A stretch of 64,000 bases of DNA from Paucibacter sp. KBW04 (GTDB lineage: Bacteria > Pseudomonadota > Gammaproteobacteria > Burkholderiales > Burkholderiaceae_C): assembly GCF_003852425.1 (NCBI RefSeq), contig NZ_QAJN01000001.1:1-64000 (forward strand). The letters run 5' to 3'. Both the position numbers and the translations under genes were made by a program. The notes beneath the pieces are model-generated. The model did not search any database. It was not told the origin of the DNA and worked only from the letters and a program-made list of their open reading frames with translations. Below, piece by piece: positions 1-9,690 of the stretch (position 1 is its first letter; every line of letters starts with the position of its first letter).

Positions 1-26
1 AGACCAACGACGGCTAAAACGCTCAT
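1..26 (-). CDS. 5' end of a probable nucleotide-sugar dehydrogenase (partial)
   Basis: Only the first nine codons lie in the window. They begin at an ATG at position 26 on the minus strand, preceded by a good AAGGAA ribosome binding site. They read MSVLAVVG followed by a CTN leucine codon, which resembles the N-terminal nucleotide-binding strand (VVGLGYVGLP type) of UDP-sugar or GDP-mannose dehydrogenases. It sits just downstream of manC in the exopolysaccharide operon, where such an enzyme would fit. Nine codons are too few to prove the family, so the product name is an inference. Confidence 0.45.
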
Positions 27-91
27 GACAATTCCTTGAGAGGATGGCTTTTTAATTGATGGAAAGACAAGATGACAAGGCTTGGCAGCGC

Positions 92-1537
92 TTACTGGCG
101 GCCATAGCTGTCATCGAAGCGAACAATATCGTCCTCGCCCAAATAGGCGCCGGACTGGACCTCGATGATTTCCAGCGGCACCTTGCCGGGATTGGCCAGG
201 CGGTGAGTCTGACCCAGAGGGATGTAGGTGCTCTGGTTCTCGCTCAACAAAATCGTTTTGTCACCGTTGGTGACCTCGGCCGTGCCGGAGACCACGATCC
301 AATGCTCGGCGCGGTGGTGGTGCATCTGCAGGCTCAGGGTGGCGCCAGGCTTGACCATGATGCGCTTGACCTGGAAGCGTGAGCCCGAGTCGATGCTGTC
401 GTACCAGCCCCAGGGGCGATGGACCTTGCGGTGCAGGGTTTGCTCCTCGCGCTTGGCGGCGTCCAGGCGGGCGACGATGTGTTTGACCTCCTGGCTGCGG
501 GCGCGGTCGCTGACCAGCACCGCGTCGGCGGTTTCCACCACGACCACGTTCTCCAGACCCACGACGCTGACCAGGCGGCTGCTGGCATGGACCAGGGTGT
601 TCTTGCTATCGCTAATCATGGCGTCGCCCCTGCTGGCATTGCCATCGGCGTCTTTGTCCGAGACTTGCCAGACGGCGTCCCAGGCGCCCAGATCGCTCCA
701 GCCCGCATCCAGGGCCAGCATGCGCAACGGTAAATCGCTGCCGGGGCAGCGCTCCATCACCGCATAGTCCACCGACTCCGAAGGAATGGCGGCGAACTCG
801 GCCTTGCCGGGGCGGACGAATTTGGCGTCGATCTTGCGCGCCTCGAAGGCGGCACGTGTCGCCGTCAAGATGTCCGGCCGGAAGCGCTGCAAGGCTTCAA
901 CCCAGCGGCTGGCACGCAGCACAAACATGCCGCTGTTCCAGCAATAGTTGCCGTCTGAGACATAACGCTCGGCGGTGGCGGCATCGGGTTTCTCGACGAA
1001 CTGCTCGACCACCAAGCTCTCGCCCTCGGCGTGGCCGTGGATATAGCCAAAGCCGGTCTCGGCCCGGTCGGGTTTGACGCCCAGGATGACGATGGTGCCG
1101 TCGGCCGCCAAGCGCACGGCCTGCTGCAGGCTGGCCGTGAAGGCCTGGGGCTGGGTGACGGTTTGATCGGCCGGCGTGACGACCAACACCGGGTCTTGGC
1201 CGCTCTCAAGGGCTTGCAAGGCCGCCAGCGTCAAGGCCGGTGCGGTGTTGCGGCCCAGCGGCTCCAGCAGCACGGCACAGGGGTCTTGGCCGGCCTCCTG
1301 CAACTGATCAAGGATCAGGAAACGATGCTCTTCATTGCCGACGATCAAGGGCTGGGCCAGACTCAGATCGGGGGCCGCCAGGGCCGCCAGCCGAGTAGCC
1401 GCCTGCTGAAACAAGCTGGTGTTGCCGGACAAGATCAAGAACTGCTTGGGGTAGCGGGCGCGCGAGAGCGGCCACAAGCGTGTGCCGCTGCCTCCCGCCA
1501 TGATGACAGGTTGAACCTGGATTGCTGAGTCTGTCAT
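92..1537 (-). CDS. manC: Bifunctional mannose-1-phosphate guanylyltransferase / mannose-6-phosphate isomerase
   Basis: This 481-residue protein makes GDP-mannose from mannose-1-phosphate and GTP. It also carries a type II phosphomannose isomerase domain, as in AlgA, XanB and CpsB. The nucleotidyltransferase signature GGSGTRLWPLSR starts at residue 15 and an FVEKP motif lies near residue 180. The C-terminal cupin has the metal-binding segment QMHHHRAEHW after RPWGWYDSID. Full length for the family. It begins 25 nt after galE ends and is the last complete gene of the exopolysaccharide operon, supplying an activated sugar in the cytoplasm. Confidence 0.95.
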   Translation of the reverse strand: MTDSAIQVQPVIMAGGSGTRLWPLSRARYPKQFLILSGNTSLFQQAATRLAALAAPDLSLAQPLIVGNEEHRFLILDQLQEAGQDPCAVLLEPLGRNTAPALTLAALQALESGQDPVLVVTPADQTVTQPQAFTASLQQAVRLAADGTIVILGVKPDRAETGFGYIHGHAEGESLVVEQFVEKPDAATAERYVSDGNYCWNSGMFVLRASRWVEALQRFRPDILTATRAAFEARKIDAKFVRPGKAEFAAIPSESVDYAVMERCPGSDLPLRMLALDAGWSDLGAWDAVWQVSDKDADGNASRGDAMISDSKNTLVHASSRLVSVVGLENVVVVETADAVLVSDRARSQEVKHIVARLDAAKREEQTLHRKVHRPWGWYDSIDSGSRFQVKRIMVKPGATLSLQMHHHRAEHWIVVSGTAEVTNGDKTILLSENQSTYIPLGQTHRLANPGKVPLEIIEVQSGAYLGEDDIVRFDDSYGRQ

Positions 1538-1562
1538 TGCCGTCCCTGTTTTTGCTGTTTTG

Positions 1563-2600
1563 TCAGACCGTCGTTTCGGACTTTGCGAAGCCGTTCGGAT
1601 TCAGGCTTTGCCAACGCCAGCTATCCTCACACATACGGGCCAGGCCATGGCGGGCCTGCCAGCCCAGCTTGTCCTTGGCCATTTGCGGATCGGCATAGCA
1701 GGCCGCCACATCGCCGGCCCGACGGGCCACGATGTCATAGGGCACGGCGCGGCCGCTGGCGGCCTCGTAGGCCTTGACCAGGTCCAGCACGCTATAGCCC
1801 TGGCCGGTGCCCAGATTGACGGTGATGGACTCCTGGCCAGCCAGCAAGAAGCGCAGAGCCGCCACATGGCCCTCGGCCAGATCCTGCACATGGATGTAGT
1901 CCCGCACACCGGTGCCGTCATGCGTGGGGTAGTCATTGCCGAACACTTGCAGGCGTGCGCGGCGGCCCACGGCGACCTGGGCGACGTAAGGCATCAGATT
2001 GTTGGGGATGCCGCTGGGGTCCTCACCGATCAGGCCACTCTCGTGCGCGCCCACCGGGTTGAAATAGCGCAGGGCCGCGGTTTGCCATGTCGGGTCGGAG
2101 GCACCTAAATCGCGCAGAATCGTCTCGCCCATCAGCTTGGTAGCGCCGTAGGGGTTGACGGCCGACAGCGCCGCCTGTTCGTCCAGGGGCAGTTTTTCGG
2201 GCACGCCGTAGACGGTGGCGCTGGAGCTGAAGACGATGCGGCTGCAGCCATGTTGGCGCATCTGCTCGCAGGTATTGATCAGGCCGCCGATATTGTTGCG
2301 GTAGTAGTCCAGCGGCTTGGCGGTCGATTCACCCACGGCCTTGAAGGCAGCGAAGTGCACGACGGCGGCTGGGCGATGGCGGGCAAACACGGCGCTCAAG
2401 GCGGCCGTATCACAAACGTCTACTTTCTCGAACACAGGCGTCTGGCCGCTCAAGCGCTCCAAGCGCGCCAGCACTTCGGCCGAGCTATTGGAGAAGTTGT
2501 CGACGCCCACGACCGAGTAGCCGGCTGCTTGCAGAGCCAGCCAGGTGTGGGAGCCGATATAGCCGGTGGCGCCGGTCAGCAGAATGGTGGGCTTAGACAT
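1563..2600 (-). CDS. galE: UDP-glucose 4-epimerase
   Basis: The 345-residue short-chain dehydrogenase-type epimerase interconverts UDP-glucose and UDP-galactose using bound NAD. The N-terminal glycine-rich motif GATGYIGSH lies at about residues 10-18, and the catalytic YxxxK appears as YGATK near residue 150 after FSSSATVYG. The ATG at 2600 (MSKPTILLTG) was chosen over an in-frame TTG three codons upstream because the protein then begins directly at the first Rossmann strand. It follows the EpsL-like gene by 12 nt, so the two are surely co-transcribed. Confidence 0.95.
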   Translation of the reverse strand: MSKPTILLTGATGYIGSHTWLALQAAGYSVVGVDNFSNSSAEVLARLERLSGQTPVFEKVDVCDTAALSAVFARHRPAAVVHFAAFKAVGESTAKPLDYYRNNIGGLINTCEQMRQHGCSRIVFSSSATVYGVPEKLPLDEQAALSAVNPYGATKLMGETILRDLGASDPTWQTAALRYFNPVGAHESGLIGEDPSGIPNNLMPYVAQVAVGRRARLQVFGNDYPTHDGTGVRDYIHVQDLAEGHVAALRFLLAGQESITVNLGTGQGYSVLDLVKAYEAASGRAVPYDIVARRAGDVAACYADPQMAKDKLGWQARHGLARMCEDSWRWQSLNPNGFAKSETTV

Positions 2601-2612
2601 CGTTCTCAAAAA

Positions 2613-3860
2613 TTACTTGACCATGATTTGGCCGTAGCAGCCGTAGTTGTTGCCTGAATAGGCATAGCCGGGGAAGCTGCTGTCACGCGATTGCCGCCCA
2701 AGCTGGCAGCCCAGGGTAATGCCGCGGGAGTAGGCCCAGCTAATGCCAAGGTTGTAGGAGCGATCCTTGTCGAAATCTGCCGCTGAGTTTTCACCCACCG
2801 ACTGACTGCGATCGGTGTTGCTGAAACTCATACCCCCGGTGAGAGAGACTTTTGAGCTCAGCTCGTAGCTTGCATTGATCTGGACCGCATTGGTGAGGCG
2901 ATCCTGGTCGTAGCTGCTGGTGATGGGGCCGCTTTGGAAGAGAGAAGATTCCAAGCCCGTGTCGCGACTTACTGAGGTCGAGATGTTCCAGCGCGCCGTT
3001 GGGCGCCAGTTCCAAGTCAGCTGACCCGTCAGGCCTGAGAAGGTGTTGTCGCCACCGACGGTGCGCTTGGACTTGCCCGAGCTCAGTCTCGCGTACAAGG
3101 AGCTCTTGCCACTAACGACCCAATCTGCGGTGAGATCGATTTCATCTCGTTCATAGGCTGCAGGCAAATAAACGAGCGGGGTGGCTTTCGGGTCGACGAC
3201 TGAGTAGCGGGGGTAGTCGGTATTGGTTCTTCGCACACCCAGGCCAATTCGCAAGTCGATGCTGGGCTTGTAAAAAAGCCCCAAGGAATAGCGCTTTTGG
3301 TCGAACTCCAGTCGGGCGAACTCATCCAAGGTGAAGCGACGCTGGGCCAGGCCAAAACCACCTTCTAGCGTCAGTTTGGTCACCAAACCTAAGCGAACCA
3401 CGCTGTCTAGTCGGTTGTTGGTCTCGATGTTCTTGGCAAACACCTGGGGAACGTTGCGATCAACGTTGTAGTTCGCCAGGGCTTGGCTGGTGCTGGCGCT
3501 GATGGTGCCTGAGAGCCGCTCGATAGTGGACCAGTCCAGCCCGCCCTTGAGGTTGTAGCCCAGATTGTTCAGGGTGCTGCTCTTGCGATAGCGATTGGCT
3601 TGTACGGACGCATCGACGAAGAGTCGTTGGCGGCCCAGATGCTGATCGATGCCGCCCAAGAGCGAGACGGTTGCCACCTCATCGCTATTGGCGTTGCTGC
3701 TTGCCCGGTAAATATTGGACACATGATTCAGGCTCAGCGAGGCGCCGTAGTAATACGGGCTTTGCTCCGCCCATGCCGTTGAGCTACCGAGGCAGGCCGC
3801 GCCCAGCAAGCCCAGGGCAGCGCTCAGACGCTGAATTCTTTTTGTGTTTGAGGCAGACAT
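2613..3860 (-). CDS. EpsL-like outer-membrane beta-barrel protein of exopolysaccharide biosynthesis
   Basis: The 415-residue protein has a signal peptide (LGLLGAACLGSSTAWA, cleavage near residue 31). The rest alternates polar and hydrophobic residues with many aromatic girdle positions, as in an outer-membrane barrel. It resembles the EpsL family, found in exopolysaccharide operons of betaproteobacteria that carry PEP-CTERM/exosortase systems. The ATG at 3860 has a clear AAAGGA site; upstream in-frame ATGs would put about 29 residues before the signal peptide. It lies between the priming transferase and galE, suggesting a role in exporting or anchoring the polymer. The barrel is inferred from composition, and the EpsL name from recall. 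Confidence 0.7.
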   Translation of the reverse strand: MSASNTKRIQRLSAALGLLGAACLGSSTAWAEQSPYYYGASLSLNHVSNIYRASSNANSDEVATVSLLGGIDQHLGRQRLFVDASVQANRYRKSSTLNNLGYNLKGGLDWSTIERLSGTISASTSQALANYNVDRNVPQVFAKNIETNNRLDSVVRLGLVTKLTLEGGFGLAQRRFTLDEFARLEFDQKRYSLGLFYKPSIDLRIGLGVRRTNTDYPRYSVVDPKATPLVYLPAAYERDEIDLTADWVVSGKSSLYARLSSGKSKRTVGGDNTFSGLTGQLTWNWRPTARWNISTSVSRDTGLESSLFQSGPITSSYDQDRLTNAVQINASYELSSKVSLTGGMSFSNTDRSQSVGENSAADFDKDRSYNLGISWAYSRGITLGCQLGRQSRDSSFPGYAYSGNNYGCYGQIMVK

Positions 3861-3927
3861 GGCAGTCCTTTTTGTTGGCAAGCCCTGAGCCGCGGGAAGG
3901 GCGGCAGAAGGCGTGGTCATCAATGCT

Positions 3928-5316
3928 TCAGTAGGCATTGCGGTCAAACACCATCAGCCGAGCGGTGCGCACAATGATTTGCAGATCCAGGGCCAAGGAC
4001 CAGTTGCGCAAATACTCCAGATCCAGTTCGACCCGGGCCTTCATCTTGTCGATGGTGTCGGTTTCGCCGCGCAGACCGTTGACCTGGGCCCAGCCGGTGA
4101 TGCCGGGTTTGACCTTGTGGCGAACCATATAGGCCTTGATCAGCTTGCGGTATTCCTCGTTATGCGCCACTGCGTGAGGGCGGGGGCCGACGATGCTCAT
4201 GCGGCCTTGCAGCACGTTGATGAACTGCGGCAATTCGTCCAAGGAGGTGCGGCGGATGAAGGCGCCAAATGGTGTCACCCGCGCATCGCCCTTGGTGGCT
4301 TGCTTCACCACAGCGCCGTTGTCCTGGGCACGCATGGAGCGGAATTTGTAGACGATGATCTCTTCGCCATCCAAGCCGTTGCGGCGTTGCTTGAAGATGA
4401 TGGGGCCGGGAGAGCTCAGCTTCACGCCGATGGCCACGGCCAGCAAGATGGGCGAGATCAGCACCAAAATCAGGCTGGCCAGCACCACGTCGCTGATGCG
4501 TTTGACTAACTCGTTGGTCCCCGTGAAAGGGGTTTCGCAGATGCCCACCACCGGCACGCCATTCATGTCCTGCAAGCGACCCTGGATGATGCTGATGCCG
4601 AACACATCGGGGACAAAGAACAGCGAAGCTGTCGTCCCCTGAATCTGCTCCAGCAGTTGCACGATACGAGGCTGCGAACCCAGGGGCAGGGTGATATAGA
4701 CCTCGCGCACATTGTTCTTGCGCACAAACTCACTCAGCTCATTGAGCATGCCCAGCAACATGCTGGAGGCATCGGCGTGCAGTCTGTCGTCCTGCCGGTC
4801 ATCAAAATAACCCAGGAAGTCGATGCCCTTGTCTGGGCCTTCACGCAGCGCGCGGGCCACCTTGACACCCAGAGGGCCTGCGCCCACGATGACCGCGCCG
4901 CGGCGCGCTCCCCGAGCAAAGTGGCGCCGTATATGTTTGCCAATCTCTAGCGCAATGACTTGCACCACGGGCGTGATCGCGGCCCACCACAGCAGCACAT
5001 GGTCTTCGAAATAGCCCATGCTGTTGGTGGCATAGCCGCACAGCGCGAGGATGGCCAGCAAGGCCAGCCAGGCTCCCAAGACGTCGATGACGGCGCTGAT
5101 CGTGTGGTCAGCAAAGCGGTTGCGGCCCGGGAAGGTGAGGGCAAAAACCAGCAGGCACAGGGTGAGGCTGGAGCGCAGAATGGGCTCGTCAAAATAGGCG
5201 TTGACGGCCAGATAGCACAGCACAATGATGCCGGGCTCAAGAAAGGCTGCGACCAGAGATTCGACGGATTGAGGCGCGCTATAGAACGTTCTTTTGTAAC
5301 TTCTATCCTCGAACAT
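3928..5316 (-). CDS. Undecaprenyl-phosphate sugar phosphotransferase (WcaJ-like polyprenyl glycosylphosphotransferase)
   Basis: The 462-residue membrane enzyme should start exopolysaccharide repeat synthesis by moving a sugar-1-phosphate, probably glucose, from a UDP-sugar to undecaprenyl phosphate. Several N-terminal membrane spans are followed by a CoA-binding-like Rossmann segment (GAVIVGAGPLGVKVARAL). A further membrane segment leads into the bacterial sugar transferase domain with FKQRRNG, YKFRSMR, TSLDELPQFINVL and IVGPRPHAV, then KPGITGWAQVNG. The ATG at 5316 is preceded by GGAGCAAGGG. It is the first gene of the minus-strand operon and is divergent from ubiJ, leaving about 200 bp for both promoters. 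Confidence 0.9.
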   Translation of the reverse strand: MFEDRSYKRTFYSAPQSVESLVAAFLEPGIIVLCYLAVNAYFDEPILRSSLTLCLLVFALTFPGRNRFADHTISAVIDVLGAWLALLAILALCGYATNSMGYFEDHVLLWWAAITPVVQVIALEIGKHIRRHFARGARRGAVIVGAGPLGVKVARALREGPDKGIDFLGYFDDRQDDRLHADASSMLLGMLNELSEFVRKNNVREVYITLPLGSQPRIVQLLEQIQGTTASLFFVPDVFGISIIQGRLQDMNGVPVVGICETPFTGTNELVKRISDVVLASLILVLISPILLAVAIGVKLSSPGPIIFKQRRNGLDGEEIIVYKFRSMRAQDNGAVVKQATKGDARVTPFGAFIRRTSLDELPQFINVLQGRMSIVGPRPHAVAHNEEYRKLIKAYMVRHKVKPGITGWAQVNGLRGETDTIDKMKARVELDLEYLRNWSLALDLQIIVRTARLMVFDRNAY

Positions 5317-5513
5317 TGATCCCTTGCTCCTTGGCGCCCTCGGCGCACAGGCACGGGGGCACGGTTGAATTCTTGCTGTTTGTTTTGAGCGATCCGCAGA
5401 CACGCCCCTCCTTTTTCAGGAAATTGCCGCCGATTCTCGCTCAGAACCACAAGACTCTTGCTCACCCCCGCCCCCTAATTCGGCGGGGTAGCTTCACTGC
5501 CTACAATCTGATC

Positions 5514-6071
5514 ATGATTCAAAACTGGTTCTCTCTTTTGACGCCTGCTCTGCAGGATCGTGCAATCCTGTTGCTTAATCATGTCATTTCGCGTGAAAGC
5601 CACGCCATGGCACGTTTGACACCTTTCGCGGGACGCTCCGTCTTGGTGCATTTGCAGGGTTGGCCCTCGATCTTGCCCCCGCTGCCCGATCTGGTCCTGG
5701 CCATCACGCCTGCCGGCTTGTTCGAGCGCATCCCGGCAGCCCATGAACCAGGCGCGGAGTTCCGTGCGGCCGCCGAGGGTGGCGAGGCCTTGCGGATTGA
5801 GTTGGATGCTTCCAACCCTGCCTTGCTGGCCTTGGGGGCCTTGACCGGCGACAAGCCGCGGGTCACGGTGCAGGGGGATGCCGCCCTGGCGGGCGAGATC
5901 AACTGGTTGATGGAGAACCTGCGCTGGGACATTGAGGATGATCTTGCCGCCCTGCTGGGCCCCGCCCCTGCGCACCAGCTGGCGCGCTGGTCCAAGGCCG
6001 TGGCAGGCGCTTTGGCTGCCCTGGCACGTGGCGCGGCTTCCTTCCAGCCGGGTGGACGCAGCGGCGCATGA
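5514..6071 (+). CDS. ubiJ: Ubiquinone biosynthesis accessory factor UbiJ (SCP2 domain)
   Basis: The 185-residue protein fits UbiJ, the SCP2-fold lipid-binding factor that organises the ubiquinone hydroxylation complex. Recognisable parts are the N-terminal helix ([20 protein letters not shown]), the SCP2 strand region, and the C-terminal segment [20 protein letters not shown]. Its stop overlaps the ubiB start by 4 nt (ATGA). An in-frame ATG at 5316 is rejected because it adds 66 residues of unrelated composition across the divergent promoter region. No Shine-Dalgarno is evident at 5514; a TACAAT hexamer at 5502-5507 would place transcription start almost at the ATG. ubiE, usual in this operon, is not upstream here. 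Confidence 0.85.
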   Translation: MIQNWFSLLTPALQDRAILLLNHVISRESHAMARLTPFAGRSVLVHLQGWPSILPPLPDLVLAITPAGLFERIPAAHEPGAEFRAAAEGGEALRIELDASNPALLALGALTGDKPRVTVQGDAALAGEINWLMENLRWDIEDDLAALLGPAPAHQLARWSKAVAGALAALARGAASFQPGGRSGA

Positions 6072-7624
6072 GGTACTTTGCTCGCCTGCTGGTCATCGTC
6101 TGGACGATTATTCGTTTTGGCCTCGATGAGTTGGCCTTGTCTGGCCTGCGCCGTCGAAGATTCCAGTTACTGAGGCGTTTTGTTTCCTTTGGCCGCAGCT
6201 GGGAGCAGCCGCGCGGCGTGCGCCTGCGCCTGGCGCTGGAGCATCTGGGCCCCATCTTTGTCAAGTTTGGGCAGGTGCTGTCCACCCGCCGCGATTTGGT
6301 GCCGGACGACATCATCGAAGAGTTGTCCAAGCTACAGGATCGGGTGCCCCCGTTCCCGGCGGCTCAGTCGCGCGCCTTGGTGGAGAAGGCCTTCGGCCGG
6401 CCGGTGGAAGAGCTGTTTGGCAGCTTTGACGCCGAGCCTGTGGCCAGCGCTTCGATCGCGCAGGTGCATTTTGCGACGCTGAAGGACGGCCGCGAGGTGG
6501 CGGTCAAGGTCTTGCGCCCCGGCATGCTGGACACCATCGACGACGATATGGCCTTGCTGCGCACGGTGGCCGTCTGGGTGGAGCGGCTCTCGGCCGATGG
6601 CCGGCGCCTGAAGCCACGCGAGGTGGTGGCTGAGTTCAACAACTATCTGCACGATGAGTTGGACCTGGTGCGCGAAGCCGCCAATGCCGCCCAGCTGCGA
6701 CGCAATATGGCCGGCCTGGATTTGGTGCTGGTGCCCGAGATGATGTGGGATATGTGCAGCTCCGACGTCATCGTGATGGAGCGCATGCACGGCGTGCCGA
6801 TCTCGCAGTTGCAGAAGCTTAAGGATGCGGGCGTCGACATCCCCAAGCTGGCGCGGGACGGCGTCACCATCTTCTTCACCCAGGTCTTCCGCGACGGCTT
6901 TTTCCACGCCGATATGCACCCCGGCAATATCCAGGTGAGCCTGAATCCGGCGACCTTTGGTCGTTACATTGCCTTGGATTTCGGCATCATCGGCACGCTG
7001 ACCGAGGTCGACAAAGAGTATCTGGCGCAGAACTTCATCGCCTTCTTCCGGCGCGACTACAAGCGGGTGGCCGAGTTGCACATCGCCTCGGGCTGGGTGC
7101 CAGCCGGCACGCGGGTGGACGAGCTAGAGAGCGCGGTGCGGGCCGTCTGCGAGCCGCATTTCGACCGGCCGCTGAAGGACATTTCCCTGGGCCAGGTGCT
7201 GATGCGCTTGTTCCAGACCTCGCGTCGCTTCAATGTGGAGATTCAGCCTCAGCTGGTGCTGCTGCAAAAGACGCTGCTCAATATCGAGGGTCTGGGCCGC
7301 CAGTTGGACCCCGAGCTGGATCTCTGGGCCACGGCCAAGCCCTTTCTGGAGCGCTGGATGAACGAGCAGGTGGGGTGGCGCGCCCTGATCAATCAGGTCA
7401 AGAAGGAGGCGCCGCGCTATGCCCAGCTCTTCCCCGAGCTGCCGCGCCTGCTGCACGATGCGCTCAAACAGCAGGGCAGCCGGCAGGACAATGCCGTCAT
7501 GCTGGCCCTGATTCAGGAGCAGCGCCGCACCAACCGGCTCCTGCAAGCCCTGCTCTACGGGGCGGTGGGCTTTACCTTGGGTCTGCTGGGGGCAACGATC
7601 TTTCTGCGCACACACGGCTTCTGA
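6068..7624 (+). CDS. ubiB: Ubiquinone biosynthesis regulatory protein kinase-like UbiB
   Basis: The 518-residue protein belongs to the ABC1/ADCK/UbiB atypical kinase family and supports ubiquinone synthesis as a membrane-bound ATPase. The family KxGQ motif is present as [15 protein letters not shown], followed by the alanine-rich nucleotide loop ([16 protein letters not shown]), a catalytic-loop-like HADMHPGNI, and LDFGIIG as the DFG equivalent. A hydrophobic C-terminal hairpin ([19 protein letters not shown]) anchors it to the inner membrane. Translation is coupled to ubiJ through ATGA. Confidence 0.95.
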   Translation: MRYFARLLVIVWTIIRFGLDELALSGLRRRRFQLLRRFVSFGRSWEQPRGVRLRLALEHLGPIFVKFGQVLSTRRDLVPDDIIEELSKLQDRVPPFPAAQSRALVEKAFGRPVEELFGSFDAEPVASASIAQVHFATLKDGREVAVKVLRPGMLDTIDDDMALLRTVAVWVERLSADGRRLKPREVVAEFNNYLHDELDLVREAANAAQLRRNMAGLDLVLVPEMMWDMCSSDVIVMERMHGVPISQLQKLKDAGVDIPKLARDGVTIFFTQVFRDGFFHADMHPGNIQVSLNPATFGRYIALDFGIIGTLTEVDKEYLAQNFIAFFRRDYKRVAELHIASGWVPAGTRVDELESAVRAVCEPHFDRPLKDISLGQVLMRLFQTSRRFNVEIQPQLVLLQKTLLNIEGLGRQLDPELDLWATAKPFLERWMNEQVGWRALINQVKKEAPRYAQLFPELPRLLHDALKQQGSRQDNAVMLALIQEQRRTNRLLQALLYGAVGFTLGLLGATIFLRTHGF

Positions 7625-7750
7625 TCGGGTTTTCGAGGCCGGAGCTTAGTGCCTTCTGTGGCGATAATGCGCGCGCTCCAATTTTTCGGGCGCGCGGCGC
7701 CTGAACTCCCCCTCTTGCCCACTGTTCGCCTCAATTAAGAGCCTGATGCC

Positions 7751-9205
7751 ATGCTTTTGACCCTCGTCATCGTCTACCTCCTGGTCACCATCGCGATCGG
7801 GCTTTGGGCCGCCAAACGGGTCAAAAACACCTCGGACTTCGCCATCGCCGGCCGCAACTTGCCCCTGGTGATGATCATCACCACCACGTTTGCGACCTGG
7901 TTTGGCTCGGAGACGGTGTTGGGCATCCCGGCCAAGTTCGTGCAAAGCGGCTTGAACGGCGTGGTGGAAGACCCCTTCGGCGCCGGCACCTGCCTGATCT
8001 TGGTGGGCATCTTTTTCGCCGCCAAGCTCTACCGCATGACGCTGCTGACCATCAGCGACTACTACCGTGAGCGCTACGGCCGGGCGGTCGAGGTGATTTG
8101 CAGCTTCATCATCATCTTGTCCTATCTGGGCTGGGTGTCGGCACAGGTCACGGCCCTGGGCCTGGTCTTCAATCTGCTCTCGGGCGGCGCCATCAGCATC
8201 CCCGTGGGCATGGTCATAGGCACCGCCTCCATCCTGGCCTATACCTTGTTCGGCGGCATGTGGTCGGTGGCGGTGACGGACTTTATGCAGATGATCATCC
8301 TGGTGGTGGGCCTCTCGGCCATCGCCATCTTTGCCGGCAATATGGCCGGCGGCGCCGACAAGGTGATCGATCTGGCCACTAGCAAGGATCTGTTCCGCTT
8401 CCTGCCCGAACCGAGCTTCCACGACATCGTCTTCTTCATCGCGGCGGCCATCACCATGATGTTGGGCTCCATCCCGCAGCAGGACGTGTTCCAGCGCGTG
8501 ATGTCGGCCAAGGATGAGTACGCCGCCACCCGCGGCCCGGTCATCGGCGGCTTCTCCTACATCTTGTTCGCCTTTGTGCCCATGTTCCTGGTCACCAGCG
8601 CCCTGATCATCATGCCGGAGCGCGCTGCCCAGCTGATCGCGGAGGATCCGCAGAAAGTCATCCCCACGTTGGTGATGGAGCGCATGCCCTTCATCATGCA
8701 GGTGATCTTCTTCGGCGCTCTGCTGTCGGCCCTCAAGTCCACCGCCTCGGCCACGCTGTTGGCGCCCTCGGTGACTTTTGTGGAGAACATCTGGCGTCAG
8801 TTCTTCCCGCGCATCAGCGACAAGCAAGAGCTGCGCACCATGCGCGCCGCCGTGCTGATCTTCAGTGTCTGCGTCTGCGCCTATGCCATTGCCTTGCAGG
8901 GCACGCCCATCTACGAGATGGTGTCGGCGGCCTATCAGGTGACCCTGGTCGGCGCTTTCGTGCCCCTGGTTTTCGGCCTGTACTGGAAGCGCGCCAGCAC
9001 CCAGGGCGCCATCTTCGCCATCGTGATGGGCATGTTGACCTGGTTGATTTTCCTGAACACCCCGGCGGGTGAAGTCTTCCCGGCCCAGCTGGCCGGTTTC
9101 CTGGCCGGCATCGCGGGCATGTTGCTGGGTTCGCTGGGCCCGCAAGCCATCCGCAATGTGCATGCTTCTCACCACAAATTGGCAGGCATCGAGCAAAAGG
9201 CTTGA
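7751..9205 (+). CDS. Sodium:solute symporter family protein
   Basis: The 484-residue inner-membrane protein has about 13 hydrophobic helices and the style of the SSS/SLC5 family. The N-terminus FAIAGRNLPLVMIITTTFATWFG matches the family's first core helices, and YTLFGGMWSVAVTDFMQMIIL is the typical mid-protein segment. The family couples substrate uptake to the sodium gradient; the substrate cannot be told from sequence. It lies alone between ubiB (126 nt upstream) and fmdB, with a GATAAT hexamer at 7663-7668 as a possible -10 box. Confidence 0.85.
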   Translation: MLLTLVIVYLLVTIAIGLWAAKRVKNTSDFAIAGRNLPLVMIITTTFATWFGSETVLGIPAKFVQSGLNGVVEDPFGAGTCLILVGIFFAAKLYRMTLLTISDYYRERYGRAVEVICSFIIILSYLGWVSAQVTALGLVFNLLSGGAISIPVGMVIGTASILAYTLFGGMWSVAVTDFMQMIILVVGLSAIAIFAGNMAGGADKVIDLATSKDLFRFLPEPSFHDIVFFIAAAITMMLGSIPQQDVFQRVMSAKDEYAATRGPVIGGFSYILFAFVPMFLVTSALIIMPERAAQLIAEDPQKVIPTLVMERMPFIMQVIFFGALLSALKSTASATLLAPSVTFVENIWRQFFPRISDKQELRTMRAAVLIFSVCVCAYAIALQGTPIYEMVSAAYQVTLVGAFVPLVFGLYWKRASTQGAIFAIVMGMLTWLIFLNTPAGEVFPAQLAGFLAGIAGMLLGSLGPQAIRNVHASHHKLAGIEQKA

Positions 9206-9257
9206 GCTGAAGAGGTCGGGGCAGGGCGGCTAGCGCATCGCAACAGTCCTTGCCCCC

Positions 9258-9263
9258 TATAAT
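9258..9263 (+). promoter_or_regulatory. Possible -10 box upstream of fmdB
   Basis: A perfect TATAAT lies 82 nt before the fmdB start in the gap after the symporter. No convincing -35 hexamer is seen 16-18 nt upstream, so this is only a candidate promoter for the fmdB-DUF502-aspS group. Confidence 0.35.
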
Positions 9264-9345
9264 TTGCGGTTTTGAATCAAGGGTTTAGCGAAGCGCGCGA
9301 ACCTCGCTAACTTCCCTGACTTTGTTTAACGGACCACGAACAGCC

Positions 9346-9669
9346 ATGCCTATCTACGCCTACCGCTGCGCCGAATGCGGTCACGCCAAAGACGTGCTTC
9401 AAAAGCTCTCCGATGCCCCGTTGACCACCTGCCCGGCCTGCCATGCCGAGGCTTTCAGCAAACAAATCACCGCCGCCGGCTTCCAGCTCAAGGGCTCGGG
9501 CTGGTACGCCACCGATTTCAAGGGCGGCGGTGCCGCAGCGACTTCGGCGCCGGCCACTGGCGCGGCGGCTGCCCCGGCCCCGGCCAGCAGCTCCTCCGAC
9601 AGCGGCGCAAGCAGCACCAGCAGCAGCGGCCCGTCCACGGCCTGTGGCGGCTCCTGTGCTTGCCACTGA
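9346..9669 (+). CDS. FmdB family zinc-ribbon protein
   Basis: The 107-residue protein starts with MPIYAYRCAECGH and has two CxxC pairs (C8/C11 and C29/C32), the zinc ribbon of the FmdB family of putative regulatory proteins. The second half is a low-complexity Ala/Ser/Gly tail ending in CGGSCACH, which may bind a further metal. An in-frame ATG eight codons upstream is not used, because the family begins with MPxYxYxC. It stands just before the DUF502 gene and aspS, a common order in Burkholderiales. Its molecular role is not established. Confidence 0.85.
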   Translation: MPIYAYRCAECGHAKDVLQKLSDAPLTTCPACHAEAFSKQITAAGFQLKGSGWYATDFKGGGAAATSAPATGAAAAPAPASSSSDSGASSTSSSGPSTACGGSCACH

Positions 9670-9690
9670 GCTTGCTGTCCTGAGCGCCGC

